DNA from: Sporothrix humicola
Taxonomy: Eukaryota; Ascomycota; Sordariomycetes; Ophiostomatales; Ophiostomataceae
Assembly: GCA_021396245.1 (NCBI GenBank)
Contig: WNYE01000026.1
Span: 1 to 64,000 of the forward strand
Reading direction: 5' to 3'
DNA: 64,000 nt
Part shown: in pieces, positions 9,532 to 20,812 of the stretch
How the letters are laid out: the number at the start of each line of letters is the position of its first letter
Numbering within the stretch: the stretch's first letter is position 1
Program-made: the position numbers and the translations under genes
The notes under the pieces: model-generated
The model's input: only the letters and a program-made list of their open reading frames with translations
Told to the model about the DNA's origin: nothing
The model's database searches: none

Positions 9532-12500
9532 CTAGTCCATCAGGTTCGGCGGACGAATACTGATAGCCGTCGCCTGATCATACGAGGGCGGTGCAGGGAC
9601 CGACGAGTCGTGATCGTCGCCGTGGTCGTTGTTGTTGTTGTTGTTGTTGTTGCTGCTGCTGTTCCCCCCACTGTTGCCCTCGGACGCTGGGAGAAGATGC
9701 GGCGTGGCCCTTGAGCCAAAAGTGTCGGCAATCGGCGTGCCGCTGCCGTTGCCCGTGTTGAGCCCGCTGGCCAGCTCGGCCGTCCGCGCCGTGATCTTGG
9801 AAAAGTACTGCTGGACAAAGGTCTCGGTGTAGTACGAGTGCACCGCGTTATGGGTCGACTCGAGATTGTGCGCGAGCTCGTGCGCGACAACGACCCACCA
9901 CCAGACGGTGGCGTCGACGCGGGCCTGTTTGCCGAGCTCGGTCGAGACCTGCATCTTGTGGGCGTGCAGCTGTAAGAAGAAGCGCAGATTACAGAAAATG
10001 CTGCCGTTGGTGTTGAATGCTATTGTCGGACCGGTGGCGTCATAGTAGATCTGGACCGTTTCGGGGTTTAAATCATAAACGGCGGCGACATCGCGCAGCA
10101 GAATCTCAAAGGCCGCAATGACGACCGAATGGCGCGCCAGGAAATCGGCAGCGGGCAGCGTGACGGCGCGCGCCAGGAACACGGCCATGCCGCGGGGCGC
10201 GTGGGCAACCATGGCCAGGTCGTGCGCGTGGTTACTGTCGCAGTACGTGGCCTGCTCCTTGACGACGTTGGTCGTGGGCGGCGTGAAGAGCGTCGAGGAG
10301 CCAAAGGGGCGCGTGGCCTTGATGGCATTCAGCATGTTCTGCTGGACGGCGGCCGGGTTGGTCACGCGGCCCTCGTCGTTGATGTCGTCGTGGATAGTAT
10401 TGCCGACTTGTGTGGCCTGTCCTGTGGCACGAGTTTGGTTTTGGTCGTGGCCAGACGACGACGGCCGGCCCAGGAGCTCATTGATGTCATGATCGAGCTT
10501 GTCGAGGCCCAGGCGACGCGTCAGGCTCGAGAACATGCCGCTCTTCTTCTTGCTGGCATTCTGCAGCTGCTGTAGTTGTTGTTGCAGCTGCTGTTGCTGC
10601 AGACGTTCCGACTCGGTCGGCGGGAAATCGTGGATCGGCGCCGCGTCGTCGTCTGCGTCGTCGTGGAATCCGCCGGGCATCTTACGATCGGGCGACTTGG
10701 TGACAGCAGACGCGGCGGCAGCCTCTACAGCCATGGCTTCGCGCTCGTTTCTTGACCGCTCCGCCCACTCCTTCTCGTTGGCCTTGATCCGTTCCTGCTC
10801 GGCGGCGAGCGCCTTGCGACGCTCCTCTTCGGCAATGCGAGCCTCGGCGGCCTTGGCTCTCAGGATACGGTCGACATTGTAGCCGCGGGCGCGCAGGTCT
10901 AGTAGGTCGAGCTTGAGGAAGGGCTCAAAGAAGAAGTAGGCCTGCTGGCTGGGCCGGCTAAGCACCATCTGGCAAATGGCCTGGCCGATCTGGTACATGT
11001 CCGGGCGCGACTTGGACGCCACGTACAAGACATAGCCGCGCCCCGTCGTGCCGCGCGCACTGGCGGCGGACCGCTTTTCGGTGTGCGTCTCGTTGCTGCC
11101 CCGCAGCGAACGGCGCAGCGACACGCCCTGGACCATTTCCACCGACAGATTCTTCTCGAGCCAGCGGATGTCGTGCTTGATGGCGTCGTGGCGGTACTTT
11201 TGGTACTCGTACAAGAAGATCTTGGAGCGCTCCAGGACAAACGACCGCAGCCTGACGGCCTCGACCTGGCTTTGGCTGTGGGCGCCGATGCGAACATCTT
11301 CCGAGACGACCTGGCTCAGCTTCTGGGCGCCGAGGGCCAGGTAAAAGGCCTCGAGGCTGTCTTCTTCAGGCGCGCACATGAGCTTGTCCTTGAAGAGACG
11401 GTAGCTGATATAGTCGTCCAGGATGCAGATGTTGGCGGCTGAGGCAAGCTGGTACTGCCGGATAGGCGGCTCGTCGTCCTCTTCGTCGCCTCCTTCGGGA
11501 TCGTCGGCAGAGTTGGAGCCTGGGAAGAGACTGCTAAAGCCACCGCCACGGCTGCCTTGTTGTTTTCGGCTCGAGCCGGAGCGGCTGATCTCACGCGAGG
11601 CCAGCAAGAACGGCGCAGACCGCATCTTGCGCGACAGCTCGCGGTCGTTCATGAGTCTGGGCAGCTCTTCGGCGAGCGAGCGTAGTAGCGCCAGGTACCG
11701 CTCAGTCGTCTGCAGTGTGCTGAGGAGACGCGCCGGTTCGTTGCACGCAAGGTGGGCAATCTCAATCTTGGTCGGCTCCGACTTGGACCCGCACTTGAAG
11801 AGGAAGGCATTGCCGTTGGTGCCGAAGTCGACAAAATCAAAAATGTCGCCGTAGGTCGTCGACGAGCCTAGGTAGCACGACTCGGGCGAAATGTGCTCGA
11901 CCGTCTCCTGGGTCGACTGAGTCTGTGCGGCAGCCGTCTTCTTCTCGTCGGGGTATCCGTTGGCATTAAGAACAGGGGCGGAAGACACAGTCACAGACGA
12001 CCTGCGCACGACGGGCACAAACTTGCCCTTTTTGACGGCCTGGAGGCTGTTGCCCGACAGGTCACCCAGACGCGTCGAAAAGTACTCAAAGATCACCCGC
12101 GCATCCTTTTGCGTCTTGGGCGGCTTGGCCAGCAGCCGCTTGACACACTCGTCCATCGGCGGGTTCGGGTGGACGCCAAACTTGGACGCGTGCTGGTACA
12201 GGTCCTGCCGCAGAACAGGGAAGCCGAGAATGGCAGAGTCCTTGTTCGAATAGCAGGCTGACGGCGGCACCAGGACCTCCTGCTTCTTTCCGCTGTCTCC
12301 ACCGCTGCCTTGGACGGGCATAATGGCCAGGTCCGTCTTGTAGATCGGGAACGTCATGTAGCTGTGGGATTGGTAGTGCGTGATGAAGTAGTTGCGCGCA
12401 TTGGTCCGCATCGTCTGGTCGGGCGACACCATCTTCTCGACAAGCTCGCCAACCGATGGGTGCATGCGCAGTCCCAGCGAACTGAGGAACTGGGCCTCGG

Positions 12501-15465
12501 GGCTCGACTTGCGGTAGTAGTTGCCGGCCTGGTCGGGCCACTGGATGATGGGGAAGCCCAGCTCGCGCACCGCGTCGGACGGCTCAAACAGCTGCTCGGG
12601 ACGGTACAGCTGGCCAGGCGGGCCGGATTCGGCCGGACAGAAAGCTGTCTTGCGCAGCTTGGCAATATCGTTGCTGGGAATGTCGCCGCGGACAGATGCA
12701 AGGTACTTGACCAGCTCGACATGGCTCCAGCTCTTCTTGGCCGGTCCCTTCTCGGAAGACCCGGGGGCAGGGGCAGTACCTGCAGTCGGCTGATTCAAGA
12801 GTCGCGTGAATATGGTGTCAAGATCAATGGTCTTGCGCACACCCAGCTGCTGCAAGAACTTATCCTTGAGATGCTGGCAGTTGGACGCGACAACAGGCAG
12901 GTCGTCAAACAGCTTGACCGATGGGAAGAAGGCCTCCTCGGGCTTCCGCATACCGGTCCGCGTGGGCATGGTCGTGTGCAGCCGGAGAGCTTGGATAATG
13001 GCCTCCTTGTGTGGCAGGCTCATATTGTCCCAGTTCTTGGAGAGCACAAGCAGCACCTGGCCGGCAAAGTTGGGGTCGACGGTAATGTTGCGCTCGGCGC
13101 CCAACGTGACCCGGTTTTGGATCAGATAGTCGAGCCACGGCTGGAGATCCAGAGCGGACCAGCCCAGGACGTGCAGTTGAGGTGTAGAGAGCGTGTTCGT
13201 GACCGAGTAGGGCAGTGTGTTTGGTGGGATGGGTAGATTTGCAGGGATCCGGTTGGCAAACAAGTAGTTGCGGACATTGCGCAGTTCAATGACAGTTGGC
13301 GTGTTTGTCATGTCGTCGGTGATGCTGGCAACAGCCACTCTAAGCAGTTGCTGGACGCTCGGCCGGTCGAGTTCGCCCACCAATGCCCGGCTGCCGGTCC
13401 ATTTCAGGAAATTGATAAGCTGGTCGCGGTTGAGCGGCTTTGACTCGAGTTCGGACCGGACGTCTTCCATAGTGGCGTTTTGGATAACCCCAAACTCGTG
13501 CAGCTTCTTGATGAACGGGTTGTCCTTCATCTGGTCGACAATGACGGGGATGCCGTCGACAAACTTGCTAATTTCCTCGTTGCCCATCCGGACCTTGGCT
13601 GTCGACAAGACGCCGTGGCTCGAGAAGACGTCGAGGTTGGCTTCGGCAAAGGCAGTCCAAAAGGCTTCCTCGATGATCTGGCCGACGTAGGCGCTCGGGG
13701 TGGAGTCGCCAAACGTATACGTCTTGAGAACGTGCAGAGCTTCGGGCACAAATTTGGCCACCTCGTCGGCCGTGGGCACGGGGACGACGCCGCTTCTGGT
13801 CGATACAGCACCAGCTGCTGCTGCACGGTTCGCCTGGACAAACTTGCGGAACTTGTCGCCAAGATCCACCATCTCATTGATGAAAGCCAGGCGTACGATA
13901 ATACCGGCCACACGGAGCAGCTCCATGTTCCAGTTGCGCACCCAGCGGGCGTTGAGATCAATGGCCTCGCGCTCGACGGTCGGGATCAGCGACGGCGCCG
14001 ACACATGCATTCCACCACCGGTTGTCTGCATAGTCGGAAAGCCAATAAAGATGCGGCCCCCGGGCTTCTTGCTAGGTAGAACAGAGGCAAAGATGTCTGC
14101 CGGAGGAATGGCCGGTGTGTAAGCAGGCGGTGCCGGCTGTGACGTGTTGGACGAAGATGGTGTCCTTTTGTGTGTAGGGTTTGCAGCAGCTGCGGCTGAT
14201 GCCGTGGTCATATCGCCGACGGCCTTGATAGCTTCCTCAGATGCCATGACATCATCGTAGGTCGACGTCAGAATGGACATCTTGGTGGTCTTGGGTGGCG
14301 GCTTCTTTGTAGCGCGCTCGAGCTCCGTAGCAAAGTTAGCACTGACGCTCGTCTTGACAGACGCCGACGTGACTCTCAAAAAGATGGTGGACCGGCCCTT
14401 GCCCGTCAGGTTCTGCATCAGAGCCTCCTGGGCAATTTTCTCTTCACGAGCAGCCTTGTTGCGGGCTTCCTTCTGAGCAGCCGAGGCGGACGAGGAGCCC
14501 GTCAGCCGTGAAAAGAAGCTGCGGAGAGAAGGCATGTCACCGGCAGACATTCCGTAGGTATCGGTGGACTTGCTGCCGGACTGGTTGTTGCTTCCAGAGC
14601 CGCCAGCACCGGATCCAGAACCGGAAGTCGCCGTTGGCGGCTTCCAGCCCACAGCATGCATGTATGAGGCGTCAATCTGTGCACTTGACCGGTCGACGCC
14701 TGCGACGGTCATCAGTCCCTCCTTTGTGCGCAAGTTTAGATTCCGTGGCGGTGACACAGCCACGCTCGGCGACAGCTTCTTGTGCAAGTCTAGCAGCTTC
14801 CAGTCGTCGACCCAAAACTCAATGTGCTGCAGAGCAACAAAGGTCAAACTTGTGGCCAGGAACTGGCTGACAGACAACAAGTTGGGCAGCGCTGTTGTGG
14901 CATTGCGGTAGTCGAGCACAAACGTTGTCTTGCCGGCCTGGTCGACAGACACGGCGTCGGCGGGCACGGCCATCTTGCGTGTGAACAGGGCGTTGCCCTT
15001 CCAGTAGAACGCCATGGCCTCGCTGCCGGAGCGGATAAAGGGTTCCTCGCAGTCGGCAAAGACGCTGTAGAAACCGACACCAAAGGCGCCAATCTTGGTC
15101 TCGTCTGGGTTGCCCTCGGCGATCCGCTTGAGGCGGGCCCAGTCGGTCTTTGTGAACGCCTGGCCATCGTTTTCGACGAGCAGCCGTCTCAGAGTGTGGT
15201 GTTGGATTGTGTGGCTCAGGAGAGCATTGGAGTTGCTGGCGGCGCCCGGAGGCAGCGGAACGGATGTGGAGGGCGTGGTTTCCCACTTGATCTTGACGGT
15301 CGTGGCCTGGGCGTCGGCGGCGTTCTGGATGAGCTCTCGCAGCGTGGTCCACTCGCCCGAGTAGCGGGCCAGGACCTTGTCGATGAGGGCGCGGGTGTCG
15401 ACGGTGACGGCTTCTTCGTCTTCGCCGTCACGCAGGGCCGCAGCCCGTAGTTTTGTGTAGTCCAT
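9532..15465 (-). CDS. Giant sacsin-like protein: HSP90-type (GHKL) ATPase with C-terminal HExxH motif
   Basis: A single uninterrupted exon of 1977 codons. The N-terminus has a full HSP90/histidine-kinase-like ATP pocket: N-box ELIQNAADAQATTVKI (44-59, Asn48 and Asp51), VENDGQAF (97-104) and IGAFGVGFYSVF (125-136), as in sacsin-type repeats. The middle matches, as far as I can recall, the fungal family of unknown function DUF3684. Low-complexity linkers and a charged coiled-coil (EEERRKALAAEQERIKANEK) follow. Near the C-terminus HELAHNLESTHN (from His1862) fits HExxHxxxxxH, the zinc-ligand spacing of metzincin proteases, though the usual Gly is Glu. A poly-Asn run and a disordered tail end the protein. 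The start is ATG 15465; the frame is open upstream to 15495 but without an ATG. A chaperone or ubiquitin-linked role is inferred from sacsin only. Confidence 0.88.
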   Translation of the reverse strand: MDYTKLRAAALRDGEDEEAVTVDTRALIDKVLARYSGEWTTLRELIQNAADAQATTVKIKWETTPSTSVPLPPGAASNSNALLSHTIQHHTLRRLLVENDGQAFTKTDWARLKRIAEGNPDETKIGAFGVGFYSVFADCEEPFIRSGSEAMAFYWKGNALFTRKMAVPADAVSVDQAGKTTFVLDYRNATTALPNLLSVSQFLATSLTFVALQHIEFWVDDWKLLDLHKKLSPSVAVSPPRNLNLRTKEGLMTVAGVDRSSAQIDASYMHAVGWKPPTATSGSGSGAGGSGSNNQSGSKSTDTYGMSAGDMPSLRSFFSRLTGSSSASAAQKEARNKAAREEKIAQEALMQNLTGKGRSTIFLRVTSASVKTSVSANFATELERATKKPPPKTTKMSILTSTYDDVMASEEAIKAVGDMTTASAAAAANPTHKRTPSSSNTSQPAPPAYTPAIPPADIFASVLPSKKPGGRIFIGFPTMQTTGGGMHVSAPSLIPTVEREAIDLNARWVRNWNMELLRVAGIIVRLAFINEMVDLGDKFRKFVQANRAAAAGAVSTRSGVVPVPTADEVAKFVPEALHVLKTYTFGDSTPSAYVGQIIEEAFWTAFAEANLDVFSSHGVLSTAKVRMGNEEISKFVDGIPVIVDQMKDNPFIKKLHEFGVIQNATMEDVRSELESKPLNRDQLINFLKWTGSRALVGELDRPSVQQLLRVAVASITDDMTNTPTVIELRNVRNYLFANRIPANLPIPPNTLPYSVTNTLSTPQLHVLGWSALDLQPWLDYLIQNRVTLGAERNITVDPNFAGQVLLVLSKNWDNMSLPHKEAIIQALRLHTTMPTRTGMRKPEEAFFPSVKLFDDLPVVASNCQHLKDKFLQQLGVRKTIDLDTIFTRLLNQPTAGTAPAPGSSEKGPAKKSWSHVELVKYLASVRGDIPSNDIAKLRKTAFCPAESGPPGQLYRPEQLFEPSDAVRELGFPIIQWPDQAGNYYRKSSPEAQFLSSLGLRMHPSVGELVEKMVSPDQTMRTNARNYFITHYQSHSYMTFPIYKTDLAIMPVQGSGGDSGKKQEVLVPPSACYSNKDSAILGFPVLRQDLYQHASKFGVHPNPPMDECVKRLLAKPPKTQKDARVIFEYFSTRLGDLSGNSLQAVKKGKFVPVVRRSSVTVSSAPVLNANGYPDEKKTAAAQTQSTQETVEHISPESCYLGSSTTYGDIFDFVDFGTNGNAFLFKCGSKSEPTKIEIAHLACNEPARLLSTLQTTERYLALLRSLAEELPRLMNDRELSRKMRSAPFLLASREISRSGSSRKQQGSRGGGFSSLFPGSNSADDPEGGDEEDDEPPIRQYQLASAANICILDDYISYRLFKDKLMCAPEEDSLEAFYLALGAQKLSQVVSEDVRIGAHSQSQVEAVRLRSFVLERSKIFLYEYQKYRHDAIKHDIRWLEKNLSVEMVQGVSLRRSLRGSNETHTEKRSAASARGTTGRGYVLYVASKSRPDMYQIGQAICQMVLSRPSQQAYFFFEPFLKLDLLDLRARGYNVDRILRAKAAEARIAEEERRKALAAEQERIKANEKEWAERSRNEREAMAVEAAAASAVTKSPDRKMPGGFHDDADDDAAPIHDFPPTESERLQQQQLQQQLQQLQNASKKKSGMFSSLTRRLGLDKLDHDINELLGRPSSSGHDQNQTRATGQATQVGNTIHDDINDEGRVTNPAAVQQNMLNAIKATRPFGSSTLFTPPTTNVVKEQATYCDSNHAHDLAMVAHAPRGMAVFLARAVTLPAADFLARHSVVIAAFEILLRDVAAVYDLNPETVQIYYDATGPTIAFNTNGSIFCNLRFFLQLHAHKMQVSTELGKQARVDATVWWWVVVAHELAHNLESTHNAVHSYYTETFVQQYFSKITARTAELASGLNTGNGSGTPIADTFGSRATPHLLPASEGNSGGNSSSNNNNNNNNDHGDDHDSSVPAPPSYDQATAISIRPPNLMD
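9628..9651. repeat. (GTT)8 microsatellite coding for poly-Asn
   Basis: Eight GTT units on the + strand read as AAC (Asn) codons in the giant ATPase gene on the - strand, followed by GCT repeats coding for Ser. This sits in the disordered C-terminal tail, so length variation would be tolerated. Confidence 0.9.
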
Positions 15466-16765
15466 GCCGGGCGGGCCAGGCAGAGGGGATGGCACAGGGG
15501 GTTACTGTGCGTTTTCTGTGTGTAGTGGTATGTTTGTGTTGATTCTCGAGCGTTTAAAAGGTCATCGTCGTCGCTGTTCGATGTGAGACGCGGGATGTCG
15601 GAGGTTGCAGTCGAGAGCTTGCGACGGAGGTAGGAGGGAAGTCGTTCGGTCTATGGGAGATGGAAAGTCGAGGAAAAGAGTAACCGGGGCACGAGTGATG
15701 CTTCGACAAGTCTATTAAAAGATTAATGGTTCGAGTGACTGAAAGGAGTCGTTGCTCTAGAAAGATGCCTTCGTCGAGTTAAGGTGTGGCCGAAATGGTG
15801 GCGGAAACAACGGTTGGGGCCGTGTGGAGTGAATATAACAGCAAGGGGCAGCTTGCACAAAGAAGACAAGGCAAAACAACACCAGGTGAAAGAAACACAC
15901 AAAAAAGGAAAAAGAGGAGGGAAGCAAGGCAGCCTTGTTGACCACGTATTGCTAAAAGAAGATGTATTGGCGATGATCTGTTTTTGTTGGACAAGAGAAG
16001 GTGGGAAAGTGAAGTTGGCCACCCCGGACCGGCGCTCTTGCGTTACAGGCTGTATCTTATCGCTGAGAAGGCAACCGCGTCCCTGCATCACGGGCGGCTG
16101 CCTCTCCAAGCCCAGAAAGAACGACCCAGTGGATTCTACCGCGGGAAACCCCAACCCAATCCAGCCCACACAGCGCCGGGAAGGCGCGACAGGTGTTCGT
16201 TAGCTAATCCACCGAGTCCTTTTCGGTTCACATGTGTTCAAAGAGTGCCCCCCAATGTAAATAACCAGCCAAGACCCTGGGCGGACTCGCACTCTCTCAG
16301 TCACTGTAAACGGCGAGGCTAGGGTCACTAAACGTGTTTTCATCTGCACTTTAATTCAACCTTGCGCTATTCAATGTGGCTTTGCAAGTTGGGTCTTGGT
16401 TAGTTTGGCAACAATCAACTTTATTTCACTTCATCGTAAATCTGTGCGTGTTTTTCGTATTCTTTTTGTTATTATTTTCAAGAGCATGTCTGCCCACCGT
16501 TTTTGAAGCTGTTTATGAGAGCCTCGTTGACCCACGTATTAGTCTATCGTTTCCCTCTCCTCTGCTCCTCCTTTATCGTACACAACTTTGTGTGATTCCA
16601 ACTAGTAATGCATATGTATGTATGAAAGAATAAAAGAAATTATACAATAGAAAATGAATAGTTAACGGAGTATACGTCCTCCCCTCTTCCTCCTTTTAGG
16701 TCAACCCTAAATCGGTACTTCCACTCGTCTCCTCGGATGGTCCCATTCCCCTCAGGACTTTGTTT
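15466..16765. other. Spacer between CLPTM1-like gene (3') and giant ATPase gene (promoter)
   Basis: Both flanking genes are on the - strand, so this 1.3-kb stretch holds the ATPase promoter and leader (from about 15466 up) and the CLPTM1-like 3' UTR (toward 16765). Open frames at 15723-16169 (-) and 15784-16322 (+) have no recognisable content. I see no further gene. Confidence 0.6.
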
Positions 16766-18865
16766 TTATTTCCGCTTCTTCGTCGAGCCAGACTTGGCAT
16801 CAGATCCTGACGCCTTGGCAGACGCATTCTTGGAGTTGCCGGCCGGCGACGAAGCCTCGGCCGCGGGCAGAGCCTCTGTCTTCTTCTCGCCATCGGCGGC
16901 AGCCTTGACAGCAGCAGCGGCAGCGGCAGCAGCCTCTTCCTCGTCGTCGCCGCCCTGGCCAAACTCGTTGACACGGGTGTAGTCGACACGGTAGGCGTAG
17001 CGCTGGTAGATGTAGATAAAAAAGATGATGTCGTCGCGGAAGGTGGCGAGGCGGTGCAGGAATGGCATCTTGATCGTGAAGGCAAACAGGTCGTCAATGA
17101 AAGTGTTGAGGAACTTGTACATCATGGCCTTGCCGGGCATGTGGGCGACGCTCTTGAGGCGGTAGTTGATGTAGAGCGAGGGGACCATCATGAGGAAGCC
17201 GTAGGCGTAGACCGAGCCGACGAGCGTTGAGATAATGTAGCTGTACCACGACTTGTGGCTGTCGTAGACGAGCGAGTAGATGGCATAGGCCAGGAGCAGC
17301 GGGACAGCGGCAATGTACATGTACTTGAAGGCGATCTCGTCGTACTCCTTGGTCTTCTCCTCGGTCTCGGTGAGCTTGTGCTTGTCCTCGAACGCAATGC
17401 GGTACGGCAGCAGAGAGCCAGGCGGCGCATCGCGCACACGCACGTCGACGACCGTCGTAATCTTCCAGAGCTCAATGACGATGCCGATGCCCTGCGAGCC
17501 CAGAATCATCCAGGAGGTGTTGGACGAGTTGTCAATCAGGTACAGGAAAATAACTGTCTGCATGAACACGTTGGCCAGGATCGAGCGAACCGAGATACCA
17601 ACATTGTCCTTCTTCTTGCGGTAGTGCGAAATGTCCGAGCCAAAGGCCAGCATCTCCAGGAACAAGTGGGCAATGGTGACGACGACAGTCACGGCCAGCA
17701 GGTACGGGTTCGTGTCCAGCAGAATGTCCTTGACCATTTCAATCTCGCTGCCGTCGCCGCCACCGGGCAGCTGGTTGCCGAACGCGGCCTGGCGCGCCGA
17801 CTCGCGGCCGCTAGCCTCGATGCTGGCCATGAGCTTGAACTTCCAGTCGTTGAGGTTGCCCAGGTCCAGGTGCATGGGCAGCTCGGTCACGGTATCGTTG
17901 AGCAGCGTCATGTGCGACTTGAGCTGCCAGAAGGTGTTGACAAAGAGCACCGGGTAGTACCACGAGTTCTGGCCAGAGCCGTCGCGGGCGCCAGTGGCCT
18001 CGGGGTGGATGAACTGCTGAATGGCGGGGGCCGAGCCGGGGTAGTCGATGATGCCGCTGGACGGGATGAAGGACAGAGACGTGTTGGGGTGGTAGTAGCT
18101 GGCAATAATGGGGCCCGTCGAGGTATCCTCCTCTACTTCGACCTCCACTTCGGCCTCGACACCGGCCTCAGCCTCGTCCTTGCCGGCCAGCAGGTTGCGC
18201 GTCTTGAACTCCTTCTTCTTGACAATGTACTGCGTCATGGGGAAGGCAAAGCAGTACGCGGCGCCACGGTCGTAGTTGGCGCTGTAGGGGTCGAGCTCGG
18301 CGCCCTCGAGGCCAATAAAGAAGTGGCCCCAGAGCGTGCCGTTGTTCTGGACCTGCTTCGGCACCTGGATCGTCGTGTCAATGGACCGCTTGTCCTTGTA
18401 GTCGCCAAGACCAAAGGCCTTTTCCGAAAGCACAACAGGGTCCGAGTTGTGGGCATTGAGCGGCTTGGCGTGGTAGGTCTCCGAGACGGTGATCACAATG
18501 TCGAGCTTGCTGTCCTCGGGCCAGATGGCGGCCAAACGCTGCGGCGTCGGGTTGTAGACTGCGCCTTCGTCGAGATGGTCGGGGCGCGCGTGGTAGGCCG
18601 GGATGGCGCCCGGGACAACCGTCTTGACCACGTTGCCATTGGCGTCCGTGCTGGTCGCCGTCGTGGCGGCAGGCTCCTGCTTGGGCATGAACTGCTTCAT
18701 CAGCAGCTGCATGCCGACGTACATGGCACCCATCTGCAGCATGCGCGACATCATGGAGGTCTACAAAGTTAGCAGGCGAACAAAGAAGATAGCAGGAGTG
18801 GCATTGGGACATACGCCCTGCGGCTCCTCCTGGCCGGCGGCCGCGGCCGCGTTTCCTTCCGGCAT
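16766..18865 (-). CDS. CLPTM1 family multi-pass membrane protein
   Basis: A homologue of human CLPTM1/CLPTM1L. CLPTM1L has been described as an ER lipid scramblase for a GPI-anchor precursor; whether this fungal protein shares that activity is inference. Exons are 18865-18815 (17 codons, Ala-rich start MPEGNAAAAAGQEEPQG) and 18760-16766, giving 681 aa. The 54-nt intron uses GTATGT, GCTAAC and TAG. A large lumenal-type N-terminal domain (about 60-370) includes HPNTSLSFIPSSGIIDYPGSA. Five or more hydrophobic spans follow, starting with YLLAVTVVVTIAHLFLEMLA, plus the family's amphipathic segment FAFTIKMPFLHRLATFRDDI. An Ala-rich acidic and then Lys-rich tail ends in ..STKKRK. The last four residues KKRK fit a KKXX ER-retrieval signal if the tail is cytosolic. 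Length is close to the 669 residues of human CLPTM1. Confidence 0.95.
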
Positions 18866-20812
18866 CTTGGCGATGTGTCGATCTTTCGGTCTTTTGGGAG
18901 TATCAAAGCCGAGGCCGAAGTCGATTCTTGGGAAAAGTCGAGATAGGGACGGCTGTCGACGGTTTGAATCGGCGGACACACGGTCACAATCGAATTGGAC
19001 GGCCTGCTGACGTTGCGCAAAGATGTCGATGGAAATGGAGTTACAGTTGCGCACGGAGAGTGGAAGAACCAGACAACTGACAACCGAATTGAACTGAACT
19101 GGAATATTGATAGGAGTGAGGGTGGTGCGTACGCAAATTGCCTGCACGTTGGGGCGGGCCTGTCCGTGGGAGGCAGTCGCGCAATTGGACGCTATCGATG
19201 GGGAGAAATCGCTAGCGCGCTGCCTCTTTCCCTTCTCCGCGTGCAGCGTGTCCTCAACGGACAGGGGTTGCTAGTTCTAGAAGGGGAAGGGGCGAATCAG
19301 CATTGTGTTTGGGCCCACGGCAGGAAACGACGATTAACTGTGGTCTGTGGGTGCCACCTACCCGCATTACGTAACGATGCATGCGCTGTAATACAGTGCC
19401 TGTACGGAAGTAGTGTCAGACCTCACAGCGACATAACGACTTACAGGCCTGACAGGTGTCATATCACGAACTCTCTTTTGACGTCGTATTTACTTTTTGT
19501 TTTCTTCCTTCTTCCTTCCAAAACGTCCAACATGCATGGTTTGTGCAACCACATGCCGGGTCGCGTGCCCGATTGCGCGGTATCAGGGCGTCCTGCATAA
19601 ACAATCGGGCAATTTATAGCAAACGACTTCCAACGTCGGGTCAACGTTGATTCAACGTCTACAAAAGACTGCATGTCAAGTAAGATATATAATTTGTGAC
19701 ATTTCTTCTATGCCGACACATTATCAGACACCCACGGATGGCAGCCCTACCTTGGCGGCTCACCGAGTATCGGCTGTGGTCTCCTCCGACACAACGCGGA
19801 CACTGTTCGTTGGTCCGTCCGACTGGGTCGTCAAGTCACGAGTGCATCTTTGCAGCTCTATTGTCTCCGCCTGCCAACGCATAACTGCACAGCATGAACA
19901 TTGCTCCTGGCTGTGCTCCTGGCGGTAAAAGATGCAGCCGTGACAGCCGGGAAATTGGGAAGTGTGTAAGTCAAGAAAAATAGTGAAAGATAAACATGGT
20001 TCGAACGAAAATGCACTTCATATTTACGAGATATTCAAGATCAAGACTGTCAATTCCCTCTTTGGAGCTATTGCGATGCCGAGCTCTACGGTAAACTTTG
20101 AATTCTGCTTGGCATGGCTGTTTGAGAGCTTCTTTTCATTTGTCTTGGTACAAATCAAGTAATTATGTCAAAAACATGTCTTGAATGTTCACGTGAGTGT
20201 ATACCGTTTCTTCTTTCCTTCTTTGTCAAAGGCAGGCACAGAACGCCGTCCTCGGGAGGTCGATACGACTCGCCCGCCTCACCCGCTCTTGCTGGTTTCG
20301 GCGCACGTCGCCCCCCAAACTTCGAGTCATCCCCGCTGGTGCCGTCATATGTCTCTTTCTCCCTTCTCCTACTCCGTGTTTAGCGCACCTGCCTTGGAGC
20401 TCCCCTCTTTTTTGTCTCTTTCCTTGCCTCTCTTTCACTGCCAATGCCCCTGTATGCCGTATCGCGTGGCGCTGTGATTGGCTCCCGCTTACGATCGGCC
20501 CTTTGTGCGTCAGTTCCTTCTCTAAAGCGCAACGACACAAATTATATATAGCTGCCGGTCACCTCCTTCCCTTTGACTTGACTCTTGACAATTTTTTGAC
20601 CTCCTGCCTAGAATTGAATTTTGCTCGTTTCGGCTCTTGCAATTCTTGATTGGATATATATACTTGCAAACAATTGTCTCTATTAAACGTCTTTTTCTCT
20701 TTCTCCGTCGCAACATCGACAACATCCCTAGTCGCAACCTCTTCTTCTACAGCCCCTCTTCAACACCTCCCTCTTTGCGCCAACTACCACATTTCGCCTA
20801 CTTTCGCCCACA
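18866..20812. other. Divergent promoter region, CLPTM1-like / LOG-like
   Basis: Nearly 2 kb lie between divergent start codons. A frame on the + strand at 18995-19600 (about 200 codons) overlaps the CLPTM1 leader and has no domain or codon bias. The part from about 20380 to 20812 is C/T-rich leader of the LOG-like gene with a TATATATA-like stretch near 20652. Near 19629-19660 the element CAACGT occurs three times in about 30 bp. I see no additional gene. Confidence 0.55.

Noticed and set aside
17255..18772. 505-codon antisense frame opposite the CLPTM1-like gene
   Set aside because: Composition shadow of a GC3-biased gene with no domain or splice support.
18995..19600. About 200-codon + frame in the CLPTM1/LOG spacer
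   Set aside because: No codon bias or domain, and it overlaps the CLPTM1 leader.
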